Notes under the pieces: generated by a model | The model's input: the letters and a program-made list of their open reading frames with translations, nothing else | The model's database searches: none | What the model was told of the DNA's origin: nothing | Program-made: the position numbers and the translations under genes | Shown here: one piece after another, positions 33,033-43,899 of the stretch | Layout: each line of letters starts with the position of its first letter | Position numbering within the stretch: the stretch's first letter is position 1 | NCBI GenBank assembly: GCA_024195585.1 | Contig: SWBL01000045.1 | Location: 1-64,000, forward strand | Direction of reading: 5' to 3' | Source: Aureobasidium sp. EXF-3400 | Lineage: Eukaryota > Ascomycota > Dothideomycetes > Dothideales > Saccotheciaceae | DNA: 64,000 nt

Positions 33033-34599
33033 GGTTTCTGTCGTGTGTACTCAAATATCGCGCGTGAAGCGCTGCTGCTGAGAGATGCTCAGTTGCGCAT
33101 CAAAAGCAATCTTGATTGTTCCGGCTTGTTGATTACGAGGCTCAACTCAACCACGCTAGCTGTATGGGATCTGGCTGACTTGGTGCCAGATGACTTGTTG
33201 TTGATGACTGATTTTGCTACTCACGCGACAGCAAGACTTCAGATCGGCGCGCAGGTCGTTGGAAACTGCAGATAACTAAAGGCGGCCATCTCGTCGCTAT
33301 TTACAATGACCATGTATCAAGGTCTACCACACGCCATCCCTGATTTGCCGCTTCTCACAACAACGCCAACGGCTGCTTCGGTCCTGCTGATTGTCAAAGC
33401 TCTCGTCTTGAAACTCGGCCTCCCATTAGAACATGTCATTGAACCACACACCGACCAACTGTCTTTCCTTTCTCTTCCCTACTGCCGTGTCTCGAGACCG
33501 GTGTGAGAGTTTTCTGATCTTGTTCGAGCTCATTTGAGCACTTCCAGAAGATGATTGGGACTGACGCTCGCTCTTTCCCCACAACATCACCCGCAGCCCT
33601 GCACCTCTGCCCTACGACTGCCTCCTTTTCCAAAACATCATCCCTCATCGTACGAGTACTCACCACACAGACGTCTGTACTTTGGCATGCGTTGGCCCGC
33701 TCTTATCTAGGCTCGGTCTGTATCTTTAACTGTCGGCCCGCTTCCGATCGCCAACGAGCCCGCCAGCCAGCTTGAAATCTTGTTCATTCATCATTCACCG
33801 CCGTCTAGCCGTGAAGGCTGTTATTCCTAGAGCATTCGCAGCAAGCTCTCTTTGTTTCACCGCCGGAAGCACAGAACATCCGTTTCCAACAAACTAAGAA
33901 GTCCTTCAACCACTCTTCTTGGCCGTCGCAATGTATAAATGGCTATTATGCGACACCTTCATGCTTGACACCTGCTAAAGATTCAAGCAAATTCACGTTC
34001 GTATGTGCTGGAGCGATAGTCCAACAGTCGCTCCTTGCCCGGCCGGAGTGGTACACTGACTATATGAACGAGAGCCACTCATGTAGAGAGGCCTCTTCCC
34101 CATCGGAAGCACATCAGATCAACCAAGATCTTGAACGCTATAGCTCTCTTGTATGTACGCCTAGCACTAGATATGCTCCGTAAGACATTCGCTTAGGTCA
34201 TTTGTACAAACATGATCTAGCTAGGACAGTCAAGTTTTGGTCCAGACATCTCGCAGTCGTCAATTCATCCATTCACAGCCAGCCTCAGCGACTACGGGCT
34301 TTGATAATGCTTGAAGATATTATGGGACATTCATACATAATGGACGCACAACCAATTCAATCTAGGGAAACCATCGAATCTAGGATACATGTACATCTCC
34401 AAAGCTTAGAATCAGTTTGTACACCATATTAAGAACTTGCCACCGTTCGAAGATGGTATAGACAACGCTGCCAGGGTCGCACCCCAAACATGAAAAGTGT
34501 CGATGACGTAGATGCAAATCGATAACCGGACTGGAAGACACCTTCTTCCTTCTCGCTACCCTCATGCTCAGTATACATGAACACCAAACACACAAAAAC
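33033..34599. other. Intergenic, no gene seen
   Basis: About 1.57 kb upstream of two divergent genes. Short frames only; none carries recognisable motifs or a credible ATG. Confidence 0.5.
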
Positions 34600-35343
34600 A
34601 TGGAACGCACTGTAACACGGCATGCGATCCGCCTCACACAAATTCAACCACGATCGCCTCTCCGGACAACATGCAAACCTTCACCGCAACAGCACATCCG
34701 CTATCACAGCAACGATACCAAAAAAGACAACCAAGTCTATCCTCTAACAGGCTACTACGCCGATATACTCTCCTCACGCCAACCTCCCACAACCTCACCA
34801 CCTGACCCACCCACCTCTGAACCTCAACCACAACCTTCCACCACAACCACACCAACACCACCACTAGCCACCTCCCTCTCCAAAACCAAAGAAGAAACAC
34901 TAGCAAAAGCACGCATAGTCTTTGGTTCCTCAGGTTCCTCTCGCCGCGATCCCAAAGACTCTTCCTTAGCCAAAGAAATCTTCGGTATAAAAGTACCTCC
35001 AAAGCCTGCAGAACCCTCTGGCGACGATTGCTGTATGAGTGGCTGTGTGAACTGCGTGTGGGATATCTATCGCGAGGAATTTGAAGAGTGGAAAGCTTTG
35101 AGTAAGCAAGCGAGGGAAAAGATGGAAGCTGCTGCGAAACCTGGTGGAGTGGTGGCTGGGGAGGGAGGTAGCATGGATGATGATGGGGGTGGCAGTGAAG
35201 CGCTTTGGATGGAAGGAAGTGACAAAGAGGAACAGGAGGAGAAGGATCCGTTTGCGGATGTGCCGGTGGGGATTAGAGAATTTATGAGGACGGAAAAGAT
35301 GTTGAAGGAGAGGCAAGCTGCACAACAGGCCTCCAAGGGCTGA
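34600..35343 (+). CDS. Oxidoreductase-like-domain mitochondrial protein (OXLD1-like)
   Basis: A single exon of 247 aa. The start at 34600 begins a presequence rich in Arg/Gln/Thr without acids (MERTVTRHAIRLTQIQPRSP ... HIRYHSND), a likely mitochondrial targeting signal. An ATG 36 nt upstream is in frame but adds acidic MLSIHEHQ, so it is less likely. A Pro/Thr-rich linker leads to the conserved oxidoreductase-like motif CCMSGCVNCVWDIYREEFEEW (about residues 144-164), which defines the small OXLD1/PF09791-like family. The tail is acidic with FADVPVGIREFMRTEKML. Animal OXLD1 has been linked to mitochondria; the reaction is unknown. Confidence 0.82.
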   Translation: MERTVTRHAIRLTQIQPRSPLRTTCKPSPQQHIRYHSNDTKKDNQVYPLTGYYADILSSRQPPTTSPPDPPTSEPQPQPSTTTTPTPPLATSLSKTKEETLAKARIVFGSSGSSRRDPKDSSLAKEIFGIKVPPKPAEPSGDDCCMSGCVNCVWDIYREEFEEWKALSKQAREKMEAAAKPGGVVAGEGGSMDDDGGGSEALWMEGSDKEEQEEKDPFADVPVGIREFMRTEKMLKERQAAQQASKG

Positions 35344-36539
35344 TGAGATGGTTGAGAAGTCTTGTCTTTCGAAAGCGACGATATCGAGACTCGACTGCCT
35401 TGCCACCAAAACAGGCTGGTTGTGCAGTTGGGATCAGAAGATATTGGCATGCCAGAACTGCCTAACCGTCTCACTTCCGATGCATCAACTGGACACCATG
35501 GCTCATAACCCCGGACGGAACGAATCACACGATATCGGATGCATCGCGCAAACGATCGCTGAAGCGCGGTATACCGCCTACACCCTTGCATTACCAGCAA
35601 ATCACCATATCGAATGCTAAAATCATCCAAGCCCGGAATGGCACTCCACGAAGTCACACCACCAGTTGCAATCGAGCCAATCACCTCTGCCGAGAAAACT
35701 CCTTCCCCCAGGTCCAAGGGTTTGGACCAAGACACTATCGGGTTGGACCTTTTCATGATGCTCGGTCTGGCTGTGATGTTCAATCGAGGCTATGATAGAC
35801 CGCATGAGATACTAGCTATGTCAGGAATCAAGCACATGTCGGGCCAATAACCAGAGACCACTCGCCGTGTCCAGTGATAGGGTATTCAGAGGCGCGTGTC
35901 ATGGTCAAGTCATAGTGCGAGTCAATAGTAGCGCATCATTGCAATCTAGAACAGATCACACAAAGCATATAGAGAGAAAGGACAATATATCGAAACAATC
36001 TACCCATCTCTTGCTGCTGATCAAGGGAATGTGATGAATCACGAGGACTGAAATGAAGATGATGAAGATGACGAAGACAATAAAAAGAGTCTGTGATTTG
36101 TGGCAGCGATGCCTAGTCCTTCTTGAACATAAAAGAGAGAGAGAAAGAATGATCATGTACAACTAAACCACCATTCCAGAATAAATACAACCACCCCAAA
36201 CACCTTCGCCAATGCCATGAAAAAACAAAGTGAATGCTGACAAGAAACAAAAACTGCAAAGACAGATGAGAAAGCAAAAACAAGACAAATGAATGTACAA
36301 CCGCCCTGGGATATGAATACATGTAGACATCTTTTCCTCATGCCCGTCATAACAGCAAGGGACGAGCAGAGGAGACAATCCGCACCAGATGTTTTTTGTA
36401 GGAGGCAGGGGGGACCAGCGAGGGGAATAGATCATCAGGCATGACCAAACCAGGGTGACCTCTGACCATATTTGCGACCAGCGATAAAGGGCCCCAACCA
36501 CTGACGCTCGGTACTACGCTCGTAGGAATCATAACGCCT
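35344..36539. other. Intergenic, with a protein-like frame of unknown origin
   Basis: About 1.2 kb between two convergent genes. Most has no signal. On the minus strand, 35.40-35.88 kb reads like protein in one frame with one TAG stop (see findings). The rest, around 36 kb, is A/T-rich and non-coding. Confidence 0.5.
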
Positions 36540-37844
36540 CTAGCGTCCGAACTGGGCAAACAGATCACTCATGTCTGAGTCGCCAAAGGACGTCTCGATT
36601 CTAGTGAGCTCCGGCAGTGTTGGTGGGGGTGAAAAGGCCTCTCTGGCCGAAGGAGAGTATGCGGGTCGCTGTCGAGACGACGAGCGACTGACTCTGCTTT
36701 GCGAGCTGTATGTTCTGTGTGAAGCAGGTCTCTCATACTTCTGGGCTTCAGTGACCTCAGAGTATTGCGAAGACTGTGTTTGGGCTCTGGACATGGGCGC
36801 CAATGGCGGGAGGACTGGGGGGAGCTGTGTGGTTTGTGTGGTATAGACGCTTGCTGATCTTTCGCTTGAAGAGTGGCTCTGGACAGTTTGTGTGTGCTCG
36901 ATGGTGGGACGGACGACCTCGGGTTCAGGCTCATCTAGCACCATGGCATCAGGTCCCTGTGGCATATCATCGTCGACTACAGCAGATCCGCTGTTGTGAG
37001 AGTTGAAAGTGAAGAGACCGCTCTTTCTGCGAGAAAACCACGAGCTGCTCTTTCTCTTTCTCAAAGGAGGCTGCATGTTGTCCTGGCCATGCTTAACGAC
37101 GACGTAATCCTCTTCTGCAGCGCGCTTGACGCCTCTAGAGCTGGTAGTGCTGTCGGAGGTCGGACGATCGGAAGAGGCGGTTTGTGGAGGATTTTGAGAG
37201 GAAGGAGTCGAGACGAGAGAGGTGCGTGAGTTGCCGAAACTGCTCTTCAGGCTGGAAAGAGAAAACAACTTTTGCATGCTGATTGATCTGCGGCGGCCAT
37301 TGTTGGTAGGACCTTTAGGCACAGGCAACTGGGAGCCGAAACTGTCATGGCGGTGGTTGTCGTGGTGCGACATGGCTTCGACGTTGGCGAGATCGAGCTT
37401 GGACGACGGGTCTTGGTTGGTCAACTGATATGCCAATGGTAGATGATGCAATTGAGAGGAGCTGCCGGCAAAAGAATTTGTGTTTTGTCGGTACAGGGAG
37501 TCGGTCGACGAGTGTGAAGCAGAAAGAAGATCGGGCGTGGAGAAATTGCTGCTCGGATGCTTCCTCGGGAAGGTGTTGGTCGAATTGTTGCTAGGCGACC
37601 CAAACGGCAGCGACCATGTACTTGCAGATACGTTTCTGCTGTGATTGCCAGATCTGGGTTGGCAGTTGTCGCTATGTTGTTCGCTGCTGCTGTTGTTGCT
37701 GCAAGTCCCGACAACAAATTCGGCCGGTGTTGGCGGATGAGACGACAGTGGGCTCGGTCTGGATGGGAGCACCGGACCTCTTCCGTGTGTCGCGATAATG
37801 CCCAACGACGGCACCCTCTGCCTGTGCTGAGAAAGCTGCGACAT
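36540..37844 (-). CDS. Hypothetical Ser/Thr-rich disordered protein
   Basis: A single exon of 434 aa from ATG 37844 (two codons earlier the frame opens with TTG only). The composition is Ser/Thr/Pro/Gln-rich throughout, with short ordered islands: GRRRSISMQKLFSLSSLKSS (a basic, possibly phosphorylated helix), GVKRAAEEDYVVVKHGQDN, LRKRKSSSWFSRRKSGLF (nuclear-localisation-like) and the end TSFGDSDMSDLFAQFGR. It has no signal peptide and no membrane segment. I do not recognise a named family. It may be a nuclear or signalling protein, but function is unknown. The frame is long and continuous, which supports a real gene. Confidence 0.7.
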   Translation of the reverse strand: MSQLSQHRQRVPSLGIIATHGRGPVLPSRPSPLSSHPPTPAEFVVGTCSNNSSSEQHSDNCQPRSGNHSRNVSASTWSLPFGSPSNNSTNTFPRKHPSSNFSTPDLLSASHSSTDSLYRQNTNSFAGSSSQLHHLPLAYQLTNQDPSSKLDLANVEAMSHHDNHRHDSFGSQLPVPKGPTNNGRRRSISMQKLFSLSSLKSSFGNSRTSLVSTPSSQNPPQTASSDRPTSDSTTSSRGVKRAAEEDYVVVKHGQDNMQPPLRKRKSSSWFSRRKSGLFTFNSHNSGSAVVDDDMPQGPDAMVLDEPEPEVVRPTIEHTQTVQSHSSSERSASVYTTQTTQLPPVLPPLAPMSRAQTQSSQYSEVTEAQKYERPASHRTYSSQSRVSRSSSRQRPAYSPSAREAFSPPPTLPELTRIETSFGDSDMSDLFAQFGR

Positions 37845-38593
37845 GATCAAACCCCTGCGACGATTAAGTATCCCCGTCCTCTGTCAAGTATCGCCGTGCG
37901 TTGAGTTACTTGTCCTGTCCGTCTCGCTACTGCGCTGATGGAGCGCGCGGGGATGTCCACCACATATTAACTCGTGCCGAAGGCTTGCTAAAAGTGGCCC
38001 CTTTCGTGGTTTGGCTTCGCCAGATCCTTCTGTTTGTACGCCTGAACCCTCTGCCGCGTTTCACTCCTTCCTCAGGGAGTTCACGGTCTACCAACGACAA
38101 GTACAACAACGACCATACACCGAGCTATCAAAAGACTAGAGTCCCTTTATGCAAAGACCATCTTAACCCTAGTCTAGCCAGTGTACCCCTGCGTACCCTG
38201 CGGCCCTGCGTGCCTGATCACCCCGTTTCATGCACACCTTCTCCGCATGTCTGTGCACCGTTTCAGGCCCGTGTGAAACTGACGTGTACCGTTGGTCTAG
38301 AGTACGACGACGACTCGGGGTACCATGGTTGTGAGAAGAGTGGTCAAAAAGATTGTATACGTTTGCGAGCCAAAAGACAAAAGCTAAAAAGAATGCCATC
38401 TGCTCGACGCCTGCTGTACAAAGCCCTGTTTTGTCCTTTCCAGCCCACAACTAACAGGACCATGAACCTGCAGTAGGTTCCATATCCGGAAAAGCAACGA
38501 AGGACTCGCAATAGCATCTGCTTTTACCCTTATGCCGTATGTGTTCCCATCCAATCCTTGATCAATGCCATATTCGTGTCGGAAAGTCGCTAT
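37845..38593. other. Intergenic, no gene seen
   Basis: About 750 bases: promoter of the Ser-rich gene on one side and 3' flank of SIP5 on the other. No supported feature inside. Confidence 0.5.
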
Positions 38594-41153
38594 CTAGTTG
38601 GTCGAGGTTCCCGAAGTGTGCAAGACGTCCACATCGCCTGCGTGTTTTGTCTCGCTCTGCCTCATCTTCGAGGGTGTGCCATCATGTACTTGCACAGCAT
38701 CACCGTGTCTCATCATACCCCCATTATTCTCATTTGATGCGCGTAGTCCAGAAGAAGCATCGCCCTTGGAGGATGATGCGATCGAAGGGTTGCGCTCTTG
38801 TTGTGGCTGTTGCTCAAAGAACTCAACGTGATCGGCATCTCGGTCCTTATCGTCGTTGCGGATCATTTCAGTCAAGCTCTTGAAATTGAACATGGATTCC
38901 GTGTTCACGTCATTGCTCGGAGTGCCGGATTGTGTATCAGGCGTACCAGTCCCGTCGTCCAGTACGGTTGCACTGGCATTAGGAGACATATGGTAATTCG
39001 GTGACCGTTGCTGATAGCTTCCAGGTGCGGAGTCTAACACTGAGGATGCTGCTGATGAAGCATTCGAAATGTGGCGAAGGTGAGAGCGGTTTTGAAGTGC
39101 TTCCGGGAACGAGATGGGCTGCGTTGCCTGAGGTAGATTGGCTCTCGACTCTTCGAGATGCCTCTGAGAATCGGCGGTCTGCTCAGCAACCTCTGTGTTC
39201 AAGGTAGATGTAGGTTCGGTGAGCGGACTGAAGCCATAGGCCGTGGTGGCAGGTGCCTTGCCCTTGCCGACAATTGGAGGAGCAGCTGGCGGAGGCGATG
39301 AAGCTGTCGAGAGAGCTGTCTGAGGTCGTGGAATATTACTCGTCGAGCGAGTCATGTCAGACCAAGCGACTGTGCTGCCGTTCATGCTGGAACTGTATAG
39401 ACTTCCACTTTTCTTCGCGACCTTTTCTGCCTTCTTCGCATCCTTCGCAGCTTCCTTTTCTCGTCTCTTTGTTTCTTTTCTCACCTCCTTCTCTTCTTTC
39501 TTCTTGCGATCTTCTTCAGAAGCTAGGGATAATCGAATAGCCTCCATCATCATCAGATCTTCAAGGTCGTGGGCGCGACTTCTTCTACCCGACGGACGAG
39601 GCTCTGTGCTTGATCCCTGACCTTCTATGTGAGCGATCAATTCAGATAGGCTACCCACTTGACCATTATCAGCTCTAGGGGTGCCAGTTCCGCTTGCGCT
39701 AGCAGAATTGTCGGTCAAAAGCGTACGGCGACGGCGACCGAGACCGCCAAACGAACGTGAGTCTGTTGGCTGTTGGTTGCCTAGCATGTATGCGGCATTG
39801 TGAAGGGCAGTCGCAGCAGCAGATCGTCGCAGTGCATGCGCTCTAGCATCAGCAAGCTTCTTTGCCCAGTCCGGTCGTACTCGATCGGTAGTGATGACAG
39901 TGGGTGCGGATGCGGAAAGGGAGGTCGTACGTCTTCTACCGTGCGGCACAGCCAATGAGAGAGTTGATGCATCAGGGGAAGGAGCGCTTGTGGGAGCTGG
40001 ACTGCTGACCGGGCCGGAGAATACAAGGCCTCTGCGGAAAGACGGGGGTTGGTAGCTGACGCCGAATTCAGGTGTCACACAGAAAGGACACGCAGCAGGC
40101 TCTGAGACCAATAAGCCTTCCTCGTCAGTCGAGGGATTGCCTTCATCATCGTGGTGCTCCGGAGGGTGGGGATCAGGACGCTTGATTTGTACAAAGCACT
40201 CGGAGCAGATGGGTTGGTCACAGCAGCGAGTCTTGTTGAGATGCGGAGGGTAGTACATGAAGCAGATAGGACATTCTGCAGCATCTTTGTACAGAACAGC
40301 CTCGAGGGGAGAGCCGTTGACTCGCGGGTCTCGTGGCAAGCGGATCTCCTGGGGGGCGATCGAGGTAGACGAGGCGTTATTGTTCCTGTTCGAGGTACCC
40401 AAGGATGCCAGCGTCTTTGCACGATCGCGGAAGAGGCCTCGAGATGCCGAGCCTGAGGGTAGAGATGCGGTACCTGGACGGGGGAAAGTGGCGCTTTGAG
40501 GAGTCGAGGTATGATCGGATTGATAGGATTGAGAGCGAGAGGAAATAGGAATAGTGAGCGAGTCGACATCGCTGCCAGTGGTTGCTTCGACATCGGGGAG
40601 CGGAGGGTCATCAGGAGCGGGGAGGGGCAGACCTCGTGCTACAGCTACAAGCTGATTCTCAGTCCACGAGTCGGAATGATCGTTTAGGCCTTTCCAGAAT
40701 GGCGCGAGGCGACGTTCGATCTGTGATGTGTCAGTGCGATGTCTGTGAAGTAGATAGTAGACGGCATACCATGAGCTGGCGCACGACGGTCTTGTTGAAG
40801 TCCTCGGGGCCGACGTATGTTCCTAGTGTGACGAGATAGCCACCGTCGACGCCTTCCTCCTTCATGCTCCGCTCGCGTTCATTTTCTCGAGCCAGACGCT
40901 CCTTGTCACGCTTGCGGACTTCTCTCTCTTGCTTGGTCTCGCGACGGGGCTCCTCGGTGCGTGGTTGGTCTCCTCTACTGCTGGAACCCAGATGGAGGAA
41001 GGACAGGTTCTGTCTGCTGCCACGGCCACTGCGCACATTGTACATGGAGTTTTCGACTGTGCCATTGGTAGAGGATCCGTTGTTGGCGGTGCCGGCACGC
41101 GATCGGGAAGATGGGGTTCTTGACTCCCTGGTGGAGCTGCTGGTATTCCCCAT
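38594..41153 (-). CDS. SIP5: SIP5-like protein (Snf1/Reg1-interacting)
   Basis: Two exons, complement(38594..40720, 40770..41153), 836 aa. The N terminus MGNTSSS has a myristoylation-type glycine. A charged helix ([25 protein letters not shown]) leads to the conserved SIP5 block [43 protein letters not shown]-like cysteine cluster follows at about residues 278-310 ([27 protein letters not shown]) and later CPFC. The remainder is Ser/Thr-rich with a coiled coil ([20 protein letters not shown]). Yeast Sip5 links the Snf1 kinase to the Reg1/Glc7 phosphatase in glucose signalling. The 49-nt intron joins RQLM to IERRL; the frame upstream of 40402 is open to the acceptor. Confidence 0.88.
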
Positions 41154-42004
41154 GGCGGAGCGGTGATTGTCTCTCAGGCACGTTGCGGGGAAGCACTTGA
41201 GAGACGGCGCATTCCACGCTCAAGATCCGACTATCTCTTGGCCAGTCGACTCATGCGATGATCAAAGGATGGATGTCTGTTGTGAGAGACGAGGCGGGCA
41301 CGTGGGGTGGGAAACAGATGGAGATGGAAGCGGTCCAATAGCAGAATAGGCGGAATAGGATCGAGGTAGATAGTGCTGGAGCAACGGCCGACGAGATCCG
41401 CCCTCGGTTTGTGCTAGCTAGTAAATAGCCGTTCGCGAAGCTGTCAACCAAGAGCGATAGCGGTGTCGTCAAAGACGACGACAAATTCAAGCTGTAGATA
41501 TCAAGAACGACGACGATGACACGATGAAGCTTTTCCAGTATTGCTTCTTAGATCAAGACCTCGCCGTCTTGTCTCATCACGCCGATGACGACCGCTTTGT
41601 GCCTCGGAAGCCAATCAAAGACATCTCTCCAGCTCTCCGCCAACTTCCCCAAATCCCTCAACTCAACAATTGTTGCAAACCATTTCACTTTTCAACATTC
41701 AGCTCATCATTTGTTTCCTGCTCAGCTCTCACGTAATGATTATGTGTGTCTGTAGAGGTACATCTCAAAGTCCCCGTGAGTATTGAAGCGGCATCTGTCT
41801 ACTTTAGTCCGACTCCCGCCAGAGCTGTCGCAGCCCTATCTGAACTCCAACGTCCCTTTATAAACTTGCTCGGAAGGCTTCAAATCCGGGTTTTCTTGTG
41901 TCTGCATTCGCACTCGCTGGCCTCGTCTTGTTCGGCCGATGTCCTTCTTAACTTTGTCGTCGTTTGGTCCGCTGCCGGCTTGGCCTTTGCCCTCAACTTG
42001 CTCT
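41154..42004. other. Upstream region of SIP5, no gene seen
   Basis: About 850 bases containing the SIP5 promoter. Plus-strand frames here start without ATG or lack protein-like features. It leads into the repeat-rich accessory patch. Confidence 0.45.
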
Positions 42005-42480
42005 AAGTCGAGCCCTCGACCCCGGACTGGGAGATCTCGCTACTGGGTTTGATGTCGACTCTTTCTTCGTCGACTGAAGACCAATAATGTGCGTTCCATC
42101 TGGATGTGAGCGTTAGTGATGCTCGAAGCAACGAGAGTCAAATTCAGTATACTCACGCTCTCGACCCGGTGGCCGAAACTATTGCAAAAGCAATCCCGTG
42201 CTATCGAGTCGAGTTTCATAGTATTTCCTTCCACTTGTCGACGTTAGCAATGCTCGGTTCCGCGAGAGAGGGATTTGTTTGCTCATGCCGTCGACCCGGC
42301 GGTCAAAACTACTGCAAACAGCTGTTCCAAGACATCGAGGTGCTCTCCAATGCTCTGACTGTTATCTGCGTGGGCTTATTAACATTGCTCGACGCTACGG
42401 GATAGCACAAAAAGTAAATTACATCGTCGGCCCGGTTCTCGCTCCTCAATAACGATCGCATAGCGACGTGGCCACTGTCG
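42005..42480. repeat. Degenerate tandem repeat, ~132-bp unit, at least three copies
   Basis: Read on the minus strand, three anchor blocks recur in the same order. The block like CCGGGTCGA lies near 42436, 42302, 42172 and again near 42025. The block like CGAGCATTGCTAACG lies near 42390, 42258 and 42124. The block like CTCGATGTCTTGG lies near 42340 and 42205. Spacing is 130-147 bp. Copies differ at many positions. One copy (42100-42156) looks like a proper intron (GTGAGT ... CACTAACG ... CATCCAG), while the matching places in the others have lost the donor. This may be a duplicated exon-intron unit of a decayed gene. Confidence 0.55.
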
Positions 42481-42720
42481 GCCAGTTTCAAGGCAACCTG
42501 TCTGAGCAGAGCGCGGTATGCGAGCTCAGGAGTGTTGCCAGAGTCCTTGAAGATGCGTGCACCACTAAAGAGACGCAGAGACTTATAGTGATCGCCGCCA
42601 TACATGCTTTTGCGTGCCTTCTTAGGCTTCTCGATTGCTCCTTTGTCCAGGCCTTCCCAGAAACTCAGCCGAGTCGCGCTCGGCACGGCGTGTTGTAATT
42701 CTTGATTCGGACTATCAAGG
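42481..42720 (-). pseudogene. Possible coding remnant upstream of the tandem repeats
   Basis: One minus-strand frame, open from about 42710 into the repeats, reads like protein (SATRLSFWEGLDKGAIEKP, GDHYKSLRLFSGARIFKD, TPELAYRALLRQVALKLADS). It has no ATG; the longest open form starts with GTG at 42686. No complete gene can be built around it: splice joins upstream reach a TGA. I recognise no family. It may be an exon of a decayed gene together with the repeats. Confidence 0.3.
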
Positions 42721-42925
42721 AATCACAACAAGTATTCTTATACTGCCCTCATGCACACCTCCAAGCTCAGCGTAGCAGGATTGTGCGTCGCGCTCGTTGG
42801 CCGTGTAGTCATTCAGGTCGAACAGACATGTGGACCATCACGCAGCTAGAAATGTAGGCTGTCACATTTGGCCGAAAAGAAGAGTTGGAACGAGAGGCAC
42901 CGTCGGTTGTGAACAACTCTCACTG

Positions 42926-42955
42926 TCCATGTGAAGGCTCGAGCCTTCACATGGA
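42926..42955. repeat. Perfect 30-bp palindrome
   Basis: A self-complementary sequence centred on CTCGAG (half site TCCATGTGAAGGCTC), with no mismatch over 30 bp and near-symmetric flanks (CACT / AGTG). A weaker related inverted repeat, CCATGTG ... CACATGG, lies at 43077-43093. Function is unknown; a protein-binding site, cruciform or fold-back element are possible. Confidence 0.85.
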
Positions 42956-43262
42956 AGTGTTGGCGAAGCAGCACTGTCACAAGCCCGACTGCCTCCCCGA
43001 GTCGTGCACGAGTTGAGTGAGTCGAAAGGCATCGTCAGAAGTTTGTGATTAAACCGCGCATACAACTTTCACTTCCCATGTGAACACACATGGAACCTTT
43101 TCCATTCAAAGCTCCTGACAACACGCTCACTCTCGTTCTAAGCATCGAACAATTCCCTAGCCTGCGTGATCCTCTCTCACACTCGTCACGCATCTACTTT
43201 ACTTCCTTATCATCACCCAGTTAGTTGCTCCCTTGCTTCTCACACTACCTGCTTCTGCCACG

Positions 43263-43371
43263 ATGTCGAAGCGCCGTAGAAGCACCTCCTTAGCAGATGA
43301 GGCCGATCCGCTCGCAAAGAGATCACGCTCTTCCGGGGTCAATGACCGTAATGACTCAACTCCACCTTCCC
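43263..43371 (+). pseudogene. Orphan first exon: MSKRRRSTSLADE...
   Basis: An ATG in good context follows a CT-rich leader. The 36 codons begin MSKRRRSTSLADEADPLAKR and end ...DSTPPSR, directly followed by a canonical donor GTGAGTAAA at 43372. The unspliced frame stops at the TAA inside the donor. No second exon can be found: 43398 onward is MITE-like sequence to 43899 and then non-coding. The basic start looks like a nuclear localisation signal. The gene was probably broken by the insertions, or its next exon is far away. Confidence 0.4.
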
Positions 43372-43397
43372 GTGAGTAAAGCTCTGTCCCGCGGCAG

Positions 43398-43511
43398 CTA
43401 TGAAAATGCACAGTTCCTTTAGTAAACAGGAAGCATCCACTGAGAGTGGTGGAATCGTCTGCTCTCTCTGGATGTGTCCACGGTTTGTAAAGTTATTGTG
43501 CCTTTTGATAG
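43398..43511. mobile_element. MITE-like element, copy D1
   Basis: 114 bp. Its left end CTATGAAAATGCACAGTTCC and right end GTTATTGTGCCTTTTGATAG are inverted repeats. The interior aligns with copy C at 53.7 kb (shared AGAGAG ... GAATC ... CTCTCTGTGG-like core). TA dinucleotides flank both ends inside CTA/TAG. It begins 26 bp after the orphan exon. Confidence 0.7.
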
Positions 43512-43602
43512 CATCTATACTTCTATAGGAGAAAGTTAGGGGGTAGGGTGTAAGTCTGTCTTTCCTATCCTTCTCCTATAAAGCTCTACGGAGTGAACGC
43601 TA

Positions 43603-43714
43603 TAAGAAGGCATAGTAAATTGTAGATCAGAGAAGCGTCCAGAGAGAGCTAAGGATTTGTGGCTTCTCGATGGATACTATCCTATTTCCCGAAAGTATTG
43701 GGGATTTCTCTAGC
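43603..43714. mobile_element. MITE-like element, decayed copy E
   Basis: About 112 bp with weak ends CTATAAGAAGGCATAGTAAA and AAGTATTGGGGATTTCTCTAG, matching the family consensus at roughly two thirds of positions. Its length and position between D1 and D2 support it, but it is the least certain copy. Confidence 0.35.
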
Positions 43715-43780
43715 TATGTCTGTTACATACTCTTACATGCGAACGAGAGATGTCCCATCCTCCTACGCAAAGGTTAGACG

Positions 43781-43899
43781 CTAGAAAAAAGGCACGATGA
43801 TTTCTAGACTAGAGATGTATCCGAAGAGAGCTTCAAGTGATTGATTCTTGATGAGTACCTACTATTCTATCTTCTATAACTACTGTGCATTTTTGTAAG
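43781..43899. mobile_element. MITE-like element, copy D2
   Basis: 119 bp. The left end is CTAGAAAAAAGGCACGATGA and the right end CTACTGTGCATTTTTGTAAG. The right end is almost the same as that of copy B at 9.4 kb, including the following ACTTGCG. The left end is more diverged. Confidence 0.55.
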
